Source: Amyelois transitella
Lineage: Eukaryota > Arthropoda > Insecta > Lepidoptera > Pyralidae
Reading direction: 5' to 3'
Assembly (NCBI RefSeq): GCF_032362555.1
Contig: NC_083531.1
Location: 4,402,001-4,466,000, forward strand
Length of the DNA: 64,000 bases
In this document: positions 44,977 through 57,461 of the stretch, piece by piece
Numbering within the stretch: position 1 is the first letter of the stretch
Layout: the number at the start of each line of letters is the position of its first letter
Translations under genes and position numbers: made by a program
The notes under the pieces: generated by a model
What the model was told of the DNA's origin: nothing
What the model saw: only the letters and a program-made list of their open reading frames with translations
Databases searched by the model: none

Positions 44977-47900
44977 TCACATAATATTATTCCGATGATA
45001 CTTCCTAATATGCCTCAGAATATTTCTCCTACCATGGCCTTCATAGGTACACATATCACAATTATAGGCATCATTTTTCGTATGACTTTTCATGTGACTA
45101 GTAAAATAAGATTTTCTATTTGTTCCGTATCTACAAATTGTACATTTGTATATTTTTCTGTAACATTTTTTGTAATGTACACAATTTATATGTCTTATCA
45201 AATTTCTCCTATTCTTACAAACATTATTGCATAAATCACATACATAAGTCGTGAATTTCATATGTGTTTCAATATGACGGTAGTATATGTTTTCAAAATT
45301 TGTCTTGTAACTGCACCGTGGACAGTTAAACGAATATTTTTCTAAATCTGTTATTTTGTATTTAGTCAAACTGTCGTTCACAGACAAAATTATGTCGTGA
45401 GCTTTTTTGGTGTGTCGTCGAAAGTTCGCTTTATTGTGACCAATGTATAAACATGAATCGCACTGATAAATTTCATCCAGTGTATGTATATTCAGATGAT
45501 TGGATAAACTACGTTTGTAAATTGTTTTGAAGTTACAATGCGTACAACACAAAGGTTTGGCATAATGAATTTTTTTATGTCTAGTAAAATTTTTATGTGC
45601 TATTTTTTTTAAACAAACATTACACGTTTTCGCATCTTTAATATTAATTTTTGATTTATTTAAATCTATTGCTACTTCTTGTTGTGGAATTTTTTCGTTA
45701 TGTTCTTGTTGTTCATCATTACCATTTTTATTAGCATTTTCTTCATTAACATTATTAATTACTTTATTAAAATTTTGTTGTGCATCGGTACAACTGTGTT
45801 CGATATCTTCTTGTTGTTCTTCATTCCCATTTTTGTAAGCATTTTCTTCATTAAAATTATTAATTATTTTATCATAATTTTGTTGTGCATCGTTATAACT
45901 GGTTTTAGAGGTTTCTTCACATATTTCTAGCACTTCAGTACCGTAAATTGAATCTCGATTGTTATTATCTGTTTTGTTTGAATTTACGTTTTCGATAATA
46001 TACTTGCCTGAAAAATGACAAATTTTAAATCATAATCTTTTTAGTCTTTTCTCATGATTTCATAGTTATTATTGTTTTTTAATTTTGTTATTAGTAGCAT
46101 ATATTAGTTTTTGGTGTTGGAGAGCGTCGGTGGACGAATCGGGAAATACGGGTTAGGTTGCAAAGGTTGCGGAGGTCGCTTCGTGTAAAAACCTGACTCA
46201 CACAATCCAGGGCACATTGTCAAAGGCATACCCCGGGCTCCGGGGCTGTGGAATAATTTTAAAATAATGCCGAATAAACTCCGACTAACCAACAACGCAT
46301 ACCGCAGTGTCCAGTAAATTGAAATTTTGCATGTAAGTTACTTATGTAGTGTAAGGGTGCCCTGAAATTAGATTTCCGGAAATTTTCCGCGGTAACAGGA
46401 CTTTTCGTACATACATATAATCACGTCTATATCCCTTGCGGGGTAGACAGAGCCAACAGTCGTGAAAATACTAGTAGGCCACGTTCAGCTGTTTGGCTTA
46501 ATAATAGAATTGAGATTTATGTGAAGTGACAGGACTAGCCCATCGCCTAAAAGAAGAATTCCAAGTTTATAAGCCTATCCCTCAGTCGCCTTTGACTACA
46601 TTCATGGGAAAAAGATGGAGTGGTCCTATTCTTTTTTCTATTAGTGCCGGGAACCACACGGGACTTTTCGTTTTAACATTAATCTTACTTACTAACTATG
46701 CCAAGGCTTTGAGAGTCATTGTAATATTTCAAATCAATGCCCAATGCGTTAGCAAATTCACTGCCGTAGAAAACCAAGAGCTCAGTAAATTTTGGGACCA
46801 CTTTCACAGTTCTGAAATAAATGGATTGTAATTGAAAGGCCAACGTTTGTCTATGATGTCAGTATGTCCCGGGTTCGAATCCCGGCCAGGGCATGAGGAG
46901 TATAGAACCTTTCCTGATTGGCCCGGGTCTTGGATGTTCATTTAAATTTTTAATTCTATAATATATGTTGAATTAGCATCTCATAACACATGTCTAAATA
47001 AAAGTGGAATATGTCACATTTTGAACGAAAGTCCCATGTTATTTTATTGAAATTTGTTTACCGACCGTCATCCAGCGGTAGAATAAGTACATTCATATAT
47101 ACATATTATCACGTCTATATCCCTTGCGGGGTAGACAGAGCCAACAGTCTTGAAAAGACTGAAAGGCCCCGTTCAGGTATTTCGCTTTATGATAGAATTG
47201 AGATTCAAATAGTGACAGGTCGATAGCCCATCGCCTAAAAGAAGAATCCCAAGTTTATAAGCCTACCCGCCTACTAGTCGCCTTTTACGACATCCATGGG
47301 AGAGATGGAGTGGTCCTATCTTTTTTTCTATTGGTGCCGGGAACCACACGGCATATACATTCATCTAATGCAGATTTAACAATGACTCCATATGTTCATG
47401 ATCCCGCTGCAAAGGTTTCGGAGGTCAGTAGCGAGGAGGTCACAGGCGTTCCCCGGACTCTCCAATGACATGAGGGTGGAAATGGAACTAATTCCAGGAC
47501 AAAACATAACATAAAATCACGCCTTTTTCCCGGAGGGGCAGGAAGACACTACATCGTTCCCTTTGCCAAGATCTCTGCACACTTTCTTCGCTTTGTCTAC
47601 ATTCATAACTCTCTTCTTTTGATTCCAGGACGATTATGATAAATGAAGTCTGCTTGAAAGAAACTAAGGCTTAATTTGCAATCACCTTTTTTACATTTCA
47701 TTCGACCAAATAGAAAATATGGGAATAAAGATAAATGATGTCCTTCCATCTCTTACATACATATAGTATACGTCTATACCCCTTACGGGGTAGACGGAGC
47801 CAATAGCATTGAAAAGACTGAAAGGCCACGTTCAGCTGATGATAAATGAATTCGAGATTCAAATAGTGACAAGTTGCTAGCTCATCGGCTACAAGAGGAA

Positions 47901-50872
47901 TCCCAAGTTTATGAGCCTTAGAAACCTTTAACAAGATCCATGAGAAAGAAATGGAGTGGTCCTATTCTTTTTTTTATTGGTGCCACACGGCATCCAACTT
48001 TGTCTAATTGATTTTTGCTAATGGAATAATCATGCCTTACCTATAATAAATTTGCCCTTTATATTGAAAAGCCAATAAGTTCTGCTCGTGGTAATTCCTT
48101 GCGCAATTCACATATCTCATCCAGTTGGAGGCATCAGCGTTAGATCCATCCACAACGGAATAGTTGTTACTTGAGCGGATCTAAAATAATGAGTCATAGC
48201 TAAATTCAAAATTTTTATTCATTACTATAGAATACTATATATCGCTTAATAATTGTCAAAACGTATGGTTTAACAACATTGGTTGACGTCAAATAATTTA
48301 CTTAAAAACTATGTTTACTGCCGCTTCCAAGGCGTCAGTGCAGAAGAAGCGGTAACAAACTACGCTGCAGCATTTTCTAGCGTCAGATCCTTGCTTAAGA
48401 GCGTCAGTGGTTGAATCAGTAAAGTGCCTGGTCCAAACACGGTGTCGCATAGGGGCACCGGTTTGTAATCATACATACATACATATGGTCACGTCTATAT
48501 CCCTTGTGGGGTAGACAGAGCCAACTGTCTTGAAAAGACTGAATGGCCACGTTCAGCTGTTTGGCTTAATGATAGGAATTGAGATTCAAATAGTGACAGG
48601 TTGCTAGCCCATCGCCTTAGAAAGAATCCCAAGTTTGTAAGCTTATCCCTTAGTCGCCTTTTACGACATCCATGGGAAAGAGAGGGAGTGGTCCTATTCT
48701 TTCTTGTATTAGTGCCGGGAACCACACGGCACAATGCAATTGCAATGTTAAATCTTGTTAAAATCTTAATTGAAACCTTTCTGCAACATGTCGTCTTGTC
48801 TTAAATTTCTTATCTCCTCCTCAGCCTCCTATGCATAACTATGTAACAACAAACATAAATTCACACGTTTTTATCACTAACGGTAAACATAGCCAACAGT
48901 TTCGAAAATACTGATACGCCACGTACGGCTGTATGGCTTAATGATAGAGTTGAGATACATATAGTGCCATGTTGATTTCCAAGTTTAAAAGCATATCCCT
49001 TAGTCGCCTTTTAAGACATCCATGGTGCCCGTTGCTAGCCCATCGACTAAAAGAAACATACCAACTTATAAGCATAGCCCTTAGTCGCTTTTAACGACAT
49101 CCACAGGTAACAGATGAAGGGGTCCAATTTTTTTTTCAATTGGTGTCGATGTGAATCGTAATTTAAAAAAAAAGCTCTAACCTGCCAGCTGTACATAGAA
49201 TTTATATCTTCACTACGTTTCCCGCGGTACGGGCCGAAGCGAACGCCGCGGGGCAGAGTTAGTGAACTGAACACGCCTAGACCGGCCCCTTGAAAATAAA
49301 TACATACATACATATAGTCACGTCCATATCCCATGCGGGGTAAACAGAGCCGTCAGAACAGTCTTGAAGACTAAATGGCCACGTTCAGCTATTTGGCTTA
49401 ATGATAGAATTGAGATTCAAATAGTGACAGGTTGCTAGCCCATCGCCTAAAAGAAGAATTCCAAGTTTATAAGCCTATCCCTTAGTCGCCTTTTACGACA
49501 TCCATGGGAAAGAGATGGAGTGGTCCTATTCTTTTTTGTATTGGTGCCGGGAACCACACGGCTCTTGAAAATAAATAAATACATACATTCTTACATATAA
49601 TCACGTCTATATCCCTTGCGGGGTAGACAGAGCCAACAGTCTTGAAGAAGAATCACAAGTTTATAAGCCTATCCCTTAGTCGCTTTTTACGACATCCATG
49701 GGAACGAGATGGAGTGGTCCAATTCTTTCTTTTTATTGGTGCCGGGAACCACACGGCACTGCTGGGAACCACACGGCACTATATAGATAGGTATATGAAT
49801 GTTACCTGGAATGATGGACCGTGCAATGTGTACAAACGGTCTCGGAGTAGTGAGCGCTGCTCGAGGAACCCATGGTGGTATACCAGCTCTTGATACCTTA
49901 TACCATAGAATTAGAGGTGTTCGTTATAATTTGTTGCAGATTTAATATTACTAATATTATTTTTTGTTAATATATTCGAATACATTTAAATAATAGCTAA
50001 TACTAATATATTAGTTTTATTTAAAGTAGGTAATCTACTTAAATCGTTTACAACATTCAGTAACACTCATCGTCCGTACGAACGATTTCGCAAATGCTCG
50101 ATGAAATTTTTATATGATAAATAATTAGTGCTTAAAATATATTATGTAAAAAAATAATAGCATATTCACATAATGCGTTGGCAAAATATAGCAGTTGTGA
50201 ACACCCCTACATACAACTTTGACCCCACGAACACTTATGTTTTACAAAATTGTGAATCCCAAAAACGGCTTAACCGACTTCACTCCACTCCACGTACTTA
50301 ATTTATTTTAATATTAGTAGAAAATAAACCTATGTTCGTGAATAAATGGCTACGGGCGAATGTTTGTATGCAGAGCCTAGATGCCTAACACGATAATCGT
50401 GGCGTTTGTAGACAGCTGAGAACCACAATCGTCGAACTTAGACTAATGTGAAGAGAAGTCTTTAGACTATGGAAGTTGTATGCAACTTAGTAACACTCTC
50501 TCCTCTTTTCCTCCTCCTGCTCCAGATTCAGATCTTCTGCATTCCCTTTTATATGAACAGGGGCAACGGATGTAAACCGGCTTCTGTAGTGCATCACATT
50601 TTCATTTAAATATTTCTACGATATTTCAATTAAATGTAGAAATTACTCACTTTTTTGTCGGGTATTACCAGTAATGGTCCGTGAATAGCACAATATTCGT
50701 AAACGAAGTCGTAACAATTTTCGCAATCTGAAATACAAAAATCAAATGAGCTTTATATAAAAATCAATTAAAAGTAACGTTAAAACCCATTTTTTTTTCT
50801 CTACTTACATATGAATTCATCAAATCGCGGTTCTACAGGCTCATAATAATTAATTGATTTTCTTTCCCTCAT
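44977..50872 (-). CDS. PR/SET-domain C2H2 zinc-finger protein (PRDM9-like), 542 aa
   Basis: Probable histone lysine methyltransferase guided by DNA-binding fingers, the PRDM7/9-type plan. Minus-strand exons: 50809-50872, 50651-50727, 49806-49896, 49182-49288, 48041-48180, 46693-46811 and 44977-46007; phases match at each junction. Exon 2 has the zinc knuckle CENC...[14 protein letters not shown] that precedes the SET domain. Exons 3-6 make the PR/SET domain: [57 protein letters not shown], then [16 protein letters not shown]. The VNCAR and LVFYG motifs, which carry cofactor and active-site positions in PRDM9, are present. Exon 7 encodes an Asn/Gln/Glu-rich linker with a duplicated DAQQN...NEENA segment and seven C2H2 fingers. 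No KRAB or SSXRD part precedes it. The donor of exon 6 was set at GTTA/GTAAGT because phase then fits. Confidence 0.92.
46120..46668. mobile_element. Family C fragment and family A repeat in intron 6
   Basis: 46120-46255 is family C (reverse orientation relative to 19662). 46409-46668 is a family A copy (minus), ending 25 bp before exon 46693-46811. Confidence 0.6.
46845..48000. mobile_element. Repeat cluster in intron 5 of the PR/SET gene
   Basis: 46845-46985 is a family B SINE in plus orientation (CCCGGGTTCGAATCCCGGCC). 47086-47353 and 47752-47993 are family A copies (minus). 47385-47480 is a family C fragment. 47513-47615 is a family H LINE end (minus). Confidence 0.6.
48200..49160 (-). 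mobile_element. LINE tail and family A copies in intron 4
   Basis: 48200-48380 is a family D tail (minus). 48469-48732 is a full family A copy (minus). 48850-49160 holds two degraded family A segments. Confidence 0.6.
49303..49768 (-). mobile_element. Two tandem family A copies in intron 3
   Basis: 49303-49564 is full length; 49584-49768 lacks the middle third. The second ends with the ACCACACGGCACT sequence duplicated. Confidence 0.65.
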
Positions 50873-52815
50873 TTTTGATTTATACATATTCAAGAAATAA
50901 AGTTACGAAAATGATAAAGATAATTTTAGTCTTTTTGCTCTTCCCGCTACTCCTTCCATTCAAATTTAGAATATTTTTTTGTTCATTTAGCGCCACGAAG
51001 GTAGCCACTGATCTCTTTGTTTTCATGTCAGTGGCTGTAGCCCAGTTAAGCTGTATGCACACGGGGCCAACGGTCGCGGTCAGGAGCTTCTAATAGCTAA
51101 TCATTAATCTTTGCTTACATTGCATTAAAAAAGTCCACAGTGTCATCTGTCAAACAAATCCCAAATTTGTCTGTCGATGTCAAACACTAACTGACTGAGT
51201 TTGGGATAACGAATAGGTATTTTTCTTAAATTATGTTTATTAAAAAAAACCTTATTGACTTTCTTAAAACACCTTGTTTCTCAAAAACATTTTTAATTGA
51301 ATAAGGAGTTGGTTTAACTAGTGTACAAGCGATGTATGTGTAATTCGTTCTTGGACTAAGTATAAATTTATCCGTTATGGTGAGTTGAGTTTGGCGATTC
51401 CTCATCTTTTGGTATTTTCAATCGGAATATTAATCTATACAGTGATAGTTATTCGAAAAGAAGTAATGGTTTATATCATATCTTCTTTTTTATCAATCGT
51501 TTTCGAGGTCAGGTCAAGAGTACCCGAAACCGCCGAGCTTGCATGAAAAGAGTTATGAATGTAGGAATCATGCAAGTATGCAGAGATCGTGGCAAGTGGA
51601 AAGATGTAGTCTCTGCCTACCCCTCTGGGAAAGAAGCGTGATTTTATGTATGTATGTTTTCACTCATGTTGCATTCTCAACTATTGATTCTTGGATGATA
51701 AAATTTGAATACACATACCCTTATAGTAGTTATACCACACATAAAGCTCAAAGACCAATGATAGTATTGAAATTGATGACAGGTTGCTAGTTCATAAACA
51801 TCAAGCATAACATATATAATGTAACTATTATTATTATTATATTATTAATGTGTTTACTATTATATGCTGTGACTATTGTACATAGAGTATACAGTTTTTA
51901 AATGAAGTTTCTGTCTCATTTTGATTTTATTGTTGTTTTTGTCTTGTGTTAATTGTTTTTTTCTACTCATATCTGCTTGCTTGAGCAGGAATTTTGACAG
52001 GTTACTAGCCTATCACCTAAAATTAAAATACCAAGTTTATAAGCTTATCGGTCAGTCGCCTTTTACCACATCCACAGTAAAGACACAGAGTGGTTCTATT
52101 CTTTATTTTATTGGTGCCGGGAACCACACGGCATATCTAACGAATTTGTTTTTGATGGAACATAATTTTTTTGTTTCAGGTATCAGCAATCAAGTTAAAC
52201 AAAACGTAATTAAGTTGTAAACAGAGAGGGGAATTAATATTAACTTTGATGCTGGACTTGATATAGCTATATAATAAAAATAGCCTTTATTTAAACTATA
52301 GTTTTACAAGATATTCATAAATCATAAGTTATAATTGTGTGTCTTTTGACAAAGGCCTTCAACCTCTTCCACGTCTCTCTGTTATGTCCAGGTAGATCTC
52401 TATTTCGTCTACCCACCTTTTGTAGGGTTTATCTCCTACTGGACAAGCTTCTGGCGTACCAGTGTGTACGGTTGTCGACCATGCGTCTCTTCCTCTAATT
52501 TTATGATCTGCCCATCTGCATTTTAGTGTGAAACTATCAATAAAAAAGACAGATATACCTATTTAGTAAATATTATATATTAAGTCTCGTCCACCATGTT
52601 GATTTACCTGTCTTCCCCCAGCGGATTCTCCATTAAAGAAATTTAATTAAGAATAATGTCTAGAAAAGACTACAAATTAAATTTTATTTATAATACAATG
52701 TAAATTTTAAAAGATAATTGGAATGTAACATCCGAAACCATCATTTGAAATTTTCACACCAATGTGAGAATAAATTTCACTCTGCCGACCATCATCGATA
52801 ATTATAAGCCCAAAA
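50873..52815. other. Intergenic region between divergent PR/SET and poly-finger genes
   Basis: 50873-51480 would contain promoters; no motif is clear. 51505-51655 is a family H LINE end (plus). 51770-52135 is a degraded family A copy. 52310-52535 is a LINE remnant on the minus strand with KPYKRWVDEI and DAWSTTV-like residues, typical of RTE-type reverse transcriptase C-termini, broken by frameshifts. Confidence 0.55.
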
Positions 52816-55086
52816 ATGAACAGCTCTGACTACGTTTGTGACTATTGCAGCAGATCATTCACCAGGAAATACAATCTTCAAACTCACATTGAAAATTGTC
52901 ACCTGAACTCGTCCTGCTATTGTGAAATATGCCACCTTACATTCGGCAGCCCGTCCGGTTTGAGCCTGCATTTGTACCGTGGCCATAACAGATTCAGCCA
53001 ACCGTACCCCGAATGCGATTTATGCGGGCGTATCTTCACGAGAAAACAAAATATTGTATCACACATGATGACTGTACATTTACAAGGCTTAGGAGCTGAA
53101 ATAAAATGCCAGTTCTGCCAAAAAGTATTCACAACGGAACGTAATTTGAAGAGGCATATAAATGTTCTGCACAATTCCACATCGATTAGCTGTGGTATAT
53201 GCCACAAAGTTTTCAGAGAACGCAAGAGGCTGAATGAACATATGAACACTCATTACGTTAAGAGTGTGCAGTGTAGCTTGTGCGATAAGGCGTATACTAG
53301 CAACGCGAACTTGAAGAGGCATGTGGAAATGTATCACGGGGAGAAAGAGGAATTCCGCTGCAACATGTGCCCTAAGATTTACACTTCAAATCAGAGCCTG
53401 AGAAGGCACATCAGAACGCGACACCAATCTGAGAGCAATGACGCGTACGCATGTGATTTTTGTGAATTCAGCGCGATAGGCAAAGACAATCTTAACGCAC
53501 ACATGTCCAACTGTCACAACGATGCGCACGAGTCTGAAAATATCAACGTTTGTCAAACTTGCGGCTGCACGTTTGATACAGAATCAGTTTTGCGGCAACA
53601 CATCAAAACGGAACATCCATTTGACGTTTTCTACAAATATTGCAGAGAGTCCTTACTGAAGGACGTGGGCAAGCGTCACAAGCAAGTTTTTTTAAATTGT
53701 GAATATTGTGACAATAATTATAACAACATATACGAGTTGAAACACCATTTGAGAACAGTACATGATAAAGAATACAGTCTCACCACTTGCAATGTGTGTT
53801 TTGGCAAGTTTTACACGCAAGAAACAATAAACGCGCACAGACAGACCTGCATTCCGCCGCCGAACGTGAACTCTTGTTCGCATTGCGATAAATTATTCAC
53901 CGACATATCCAGTTTGGAGTTTCATATAAGGATTTTCCATCCGCAAGCACAAATCGCCGATTCGAATATTACATCCACGAAAGATGACGCCCTGGAAGGC
54001 AATTACAAATGCGATCAATGCGAAAGAGTGTATTACAGTGACAGGTCATTGAAACACCACGTTAAATTGAGACACTCGACGGGGGAGGCGGTGGAGTGTG
54101 ATATATGCTCGAAAGTGTTTAATAATAAATATTATCTCGCGTTCCACAAGAAGAACGTGCATAGCCATGTCGCGTGGTCCAAATGTGACTATTGCGACAA
54201 ACAGTTCAAATCGAAGCGTTATATTCGACGGCACATAAAATATACTCATTTAGGAATGCAAAGATATAAATGTATTGAATGCGAGACACTGTTTAAAGAG
54301 AAAAAAAGTCTGCGCAAACATGTCAGATCTAAGCATCCGAATTCAACGGCGTTCCAACAGTGTCACATTTGCCACAAGAGATTCGAATCTGCCAAATCGT
54401 GTAAGATACATTTGAAATTGCTTCATTCGTTCAATATGAACACGTTCCCTTGCGATTTGTGCCCCGTGTCGTTCAGTTCGAATGAAGCGCTAGCGATTCA
54501 CCTGAAAACGAAACATTTGTCCGAAGACAAAATATTCAAATGCAAGAATTGCAATTCCGTTTTCAAAGGGCAAGAGAAGTTTGACAGCCACAAAGAGTAT
54601 TGTCAATATTTGCCCAATACAAAAGTTTTGCCGCGCTGTGTTTTATGCGCGAAGGATTTCAGCACAAAAGAAACTTTGAAGCGGCACGTGAAGAATTTTC
54701 ACACGGAATTCGACGCCGACGACCTAGCCAATTATGGTTTGGAAAATGGAGTTTTAACAGTGGATTGTGAGAATTGCGTCAGGAATCTCCAAGACGAGTT
54801 TCACTACGAAATTTACCAACGTTACAAGGATAATAAAGACGCGTTTATTTTTAAATGTGAGATGTGTAAGTGTTCTTTCAACTCGTTAGATTATTTGGTG
54901 CACAGATACAAGTTGCATTTTGAAAGTTCACAAGGCAAGATGATTCTCAGTGAGCTTTGCACGACTCAGATGAGTGATGATGATGAATTTGGAGGTTTCG
55001 GATCATTGCACGATCATATGGAAGCGGAGAGCACGACTGATAATTTAGATTTAGATGTTGTAAAAAGCGAACCTGTGTCTCCTTAG
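52816..55086 (+). CDS. Poly-C2H2 zinc-finger protein, 756 aa, ~21 fingers, single exon
   Basis: Probable nucleic-acid-binding regulator. Twenty-one CxxC...H modules run almost from the first residue (CDYCSRSF) to near residue 700 (CEMCKCSF). Two use a final Cys instead of His (near TINAHRQTC and FDSHKEYC). Linkers are irregular and not TGEKP, which suggests long tandem arrays or protein/RNA contacts rather than the Krueppel type. There is no ZAD, KRAB, BTB or SET domain. The C-terminal tail is acidic and ends with VKSEP, a consensus sumoylation site. No introns are seen across 2.27 kb. The first ATG after the upstream stop was used. Divergent from the PR/SET gene and tail to tail with the next gene. 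No orthologue name recognised. Confidence 0.93.
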   Translation: MNSSDYVCDYCSRSFTRKYNLQTHIENCHLNSSCYCEICHLTFGSPSGLSLHLYRGHNRFSQPYPECDLCGRIFTRKQNIVSHMMTVHLQGLGAEIKCQFCQKVFTTERNLKRHINVLHNSTSISCGICHKVFRERKRLNEHMNTHYVKSVQCSLCDKAYTSNANLKRHVEMYHGEKEEFRCNMCPKIYTSNQSLRRHIRTRHQSESNDAYACDFCEFSAIGKDNLNAHMSNCHNDAHESENINVCQTCGCTFDTESVLRQHIKTEHPFDVFYKYCRESLLKDVGKRHKQVFLNCEYCDNNYNNIYELKHHLRTVHDKEYSLTTCNVCFGKFYTQETINAHRQTCIPPPNVNSCSHCDKLFTDISSLEFHIRIFHPQAQIADSNITSTKDDALEGNYKCDQCERVYYSDRSLKHHVKLRHSTGEAVECDICSKVFNNKYYLAFHKKNVHSHVAWSKCDYCDKQFKSKRYIRRHIKYTHLGMQRYKCIECETLFKEKKSLRKHVRSKHPNSTAFQQCHICHKRFESAKSCKIHLKLLHSFNMNTFPCDLCPVSFSSNEALAIHLKTKHLSEDKIFKCKNCNSVFKGQEKFDSHKEYCQYLPNTKVLPRCVLCAKDFSTKETLKRHVKNFHTEFDADDLANYGLENGVLTVDCENCVRNLQDEFHYEIYQRYKDNKDAFIFKCEMCKCSFNSLDYLVHRYKLHFESSQGKMILSELCTTQMSDDDEFGGFGSLHDHMEAESTTDNLDLDVVKSEPVSP

Positions 55087-57276
55087 ATTTTGATTCTAAG
55101 CGGTTTAGACAGAGCCAACGGTCTTGCAAACGGTCGAAAAGGCGATTAGGGCAAGGGTTTAGAAGTAAAAAGCGAACCTATGCCTTTTTAGATACATACA
55201 TAAATATAATCACGTCTATATTCAAAGCGGGTTAGACAGAGCCAACGGTATTAAAAAGACTCGGTGGTCGTAAAACGCGATTAGGGGAAAGGCTTATAAA
55301 CTTGGGATTCTTTATTTAGCTAATTGGCTTGAAACTTGCCACTATTTGAATCTCAATTCAATGCGGCTATTCCTTTTCGAGATTGTTGGCTGTGCCTACC
55401 CCGTGAGGGATAAAGACGTGATTATATTTATAATTGTATGTTTATGTCGGTAATTTTTTTTTTCTGTTTGTACTTAGTTATTAGGTTAAAATTATATTTA
55501 ATCGTGCATAAACATAATTGTAACATGATTCATACATATATAGAAAGATATTGTAAATCTAAATCTGAATAAAATACTCTGAAATCATTGCACTGTCTTT
55601 TTCGCAGCTTGACCATGGACCCTGGATTGTGTGAGTCAGGTTTTTACACGAAGCTACTCCCGTCTGATCTCCGCAACCTTTGCAGGGGAACCTCACCCGT
55701 ATTGGATCGATCATGGTTCCTTACGAGATACAGTCGCCTGAATGTGCAGGTTTCCTCACGATGTTTTCCTTCACCGTGAGAGCGTCGTTAAGTGTATTCC
55801 AAGAAATTTGCGAAACTTGTAAATTGTCACTGTCACATTGCATAGCTGGGATTTGAACCTGTGCCTTTATGCATATTATGCATTTTAACCAGTCGCCTAT
55901 TCGACCATCGACGCTTTTACAAATACACAATACCTGCTTCTTTACCACAGTTGGTAAATAAGGAAACACATACATACATATATGGTCACGTCTATATCCA
56001 TTGCGGGGAAAACAGAGCCAACAGTCTTGAAAAGGTCACTTCAGCTGTTTGGCTTAATGATAGAATTGAGATTCAAATAGTGACAGGTTGCTGGGCCATC
56101 GCCTAAAAGAAGAATCCCAAGTTTATAAGCATATCCCTTAGTCGCCGTTTACGACATCCATAGGAAGGAGATGGGTGGTCCTATTCTTTTTTCTATTTGG
56201 TGCCGGGAACCACACTGCAAGGAAACACTTTAAATGTAATAGAATTATTTAATTTCTAATTTGAACTTAATATAAGTACAATAATTAAAATAAAACGCAT
56301 CAATTTTTATAAATGGCGGGTAAAATAATTAAAATAAAATAAATTCTACAAAAGAAAATATTATGAACTTTGGCACAGAAATATAATTCCCACGGGAGCG
56401 AGACCGCGCGCAAAAGTGTAGTTGAATAATTAATTTATCCTCTTATTGTCAGGTTGGCTGGAAGAGATCCCACTCAGGGATAAGCCCGCCTTTGTACTGT
56501 ACCACTGTTTTATATTTATATTTGTAACGTTACTCCTTTAGTGAACAATAAAGCATTTTCTTTATTTATAATCTATGATTCGATATGCGTTTTCGAAATT
56601 CCCGCGAGAACTATTTCCCGATATTACCGGAATATTTTTTTTACGCGGTATCATTACCGTGCTTGCAGATTATATAACATGACAAAACAATGTTATTAAA
56701 CATGTTTATTATTAAGTTACATAATATGTATGACACGACTCCCCAACAAATGGGAGCCATTACTAAGCGGGGAACACTGCGGGATGCGCGTGCGCACGGC
56801 CACGTGCCGCCGCGGCTCGCATCGCTCACTTCACTCCCTTCCGCTACGACACTCTGACAACTCACACGACCAGGTATATCACGGCGGACTCATACATGCG
56901 AAATATTGGATTTCTACCCCGCTTCTACAAATATATAAAACGAGCTTTTGTCCGCGACTACGTCTGCGTGGCGTCCTTAAAAAGTCCGCAATTTCAACCC
57001 TTTTTCTCGAAATAGAAAGTAGTCTATGCTCTTTCTCAGGGTCAACTCGATCTCTGTACCAAATTTCATCATAATCGGTTCAGTGGTTTAGGGGGTGAAA
57101 GCTGAACAGACAGACAAGATTAGTAGGTATCCTTTCGCATGTATAACATTAGTGGGTAATAAATTTAGTGTATAATTTACAGAGATGATGTCAGATATTA
57201 CACATCATATAAAATAAACTATTTCATTTTTTCCTATTGTGACAGTCTTGATTTGTCATTGCATAAAAATAAGAAT
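55087..57276. other. Intergenic region with repeats and one unexplained GC-rich patch
   Basis: An AATAAA at 55568-55573 may end the poly-finger transcript. 55090-55440 is a degraded family A copy (plus), 55600-55920 family C, 55966-56215 family A (minus), 56452-56565 a LINE 3' UTR like 22294-22431, and 56943-57160 a family L element. 56735-56880 is GC-rich with CpG and stands out from its AT-rich surroundings; no coding assignment could be made. Confidence 0.5.
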
Positions 57277-57282
57277 TTTATT
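57277..57282 (-). terminator. Candidate poly(A) signal of zinc-finger gene 8
   Basis: AATAAA on the minus strand about 180 nt beyond the TAG/TGA end of the ORF at 57462. Confidence 0.45.
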
Positions 57283-57334
57283 TACTTAATTACAATTATA
57301 ATATTACATTTATACTAAGGTAGTGTTGGCGAAC

Positions 57335-57357
57335 TATCGATAGTTTTAGTATCGATA
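57335..57357. promoter_or_regulatory. Paired TATCGATA motifs
   Basis: Two TATCGATA palindromes (57335-57342 and 57350-57357) are 7 bp apart, with a third ATCGAT-like site at 57401. The motif equals the DREF-binding DRE of Drosophila promoters. Here it lies downstream of gene 8, so a promoter role is uncertain. Confidence 0.35.
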
Positions 57358-57461
57358 GTTGACCTCTGGAATAATCTACAATATCGAGATAGTGACCAAT
57401 CGATAGGTAACGCTATTTTTCGGACAATTCTCACACAATCAGGTGGCGAATATTTCATTAT

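Noticed and set aside
48495-48734. ORFs reading ...[24 protein letters not shown]... here and at 11252, 21245, 59035 and elsewhere
   Set aside because: All are translations of the family A repeat; the shared peptide reflects repeat copies and not a gene family.
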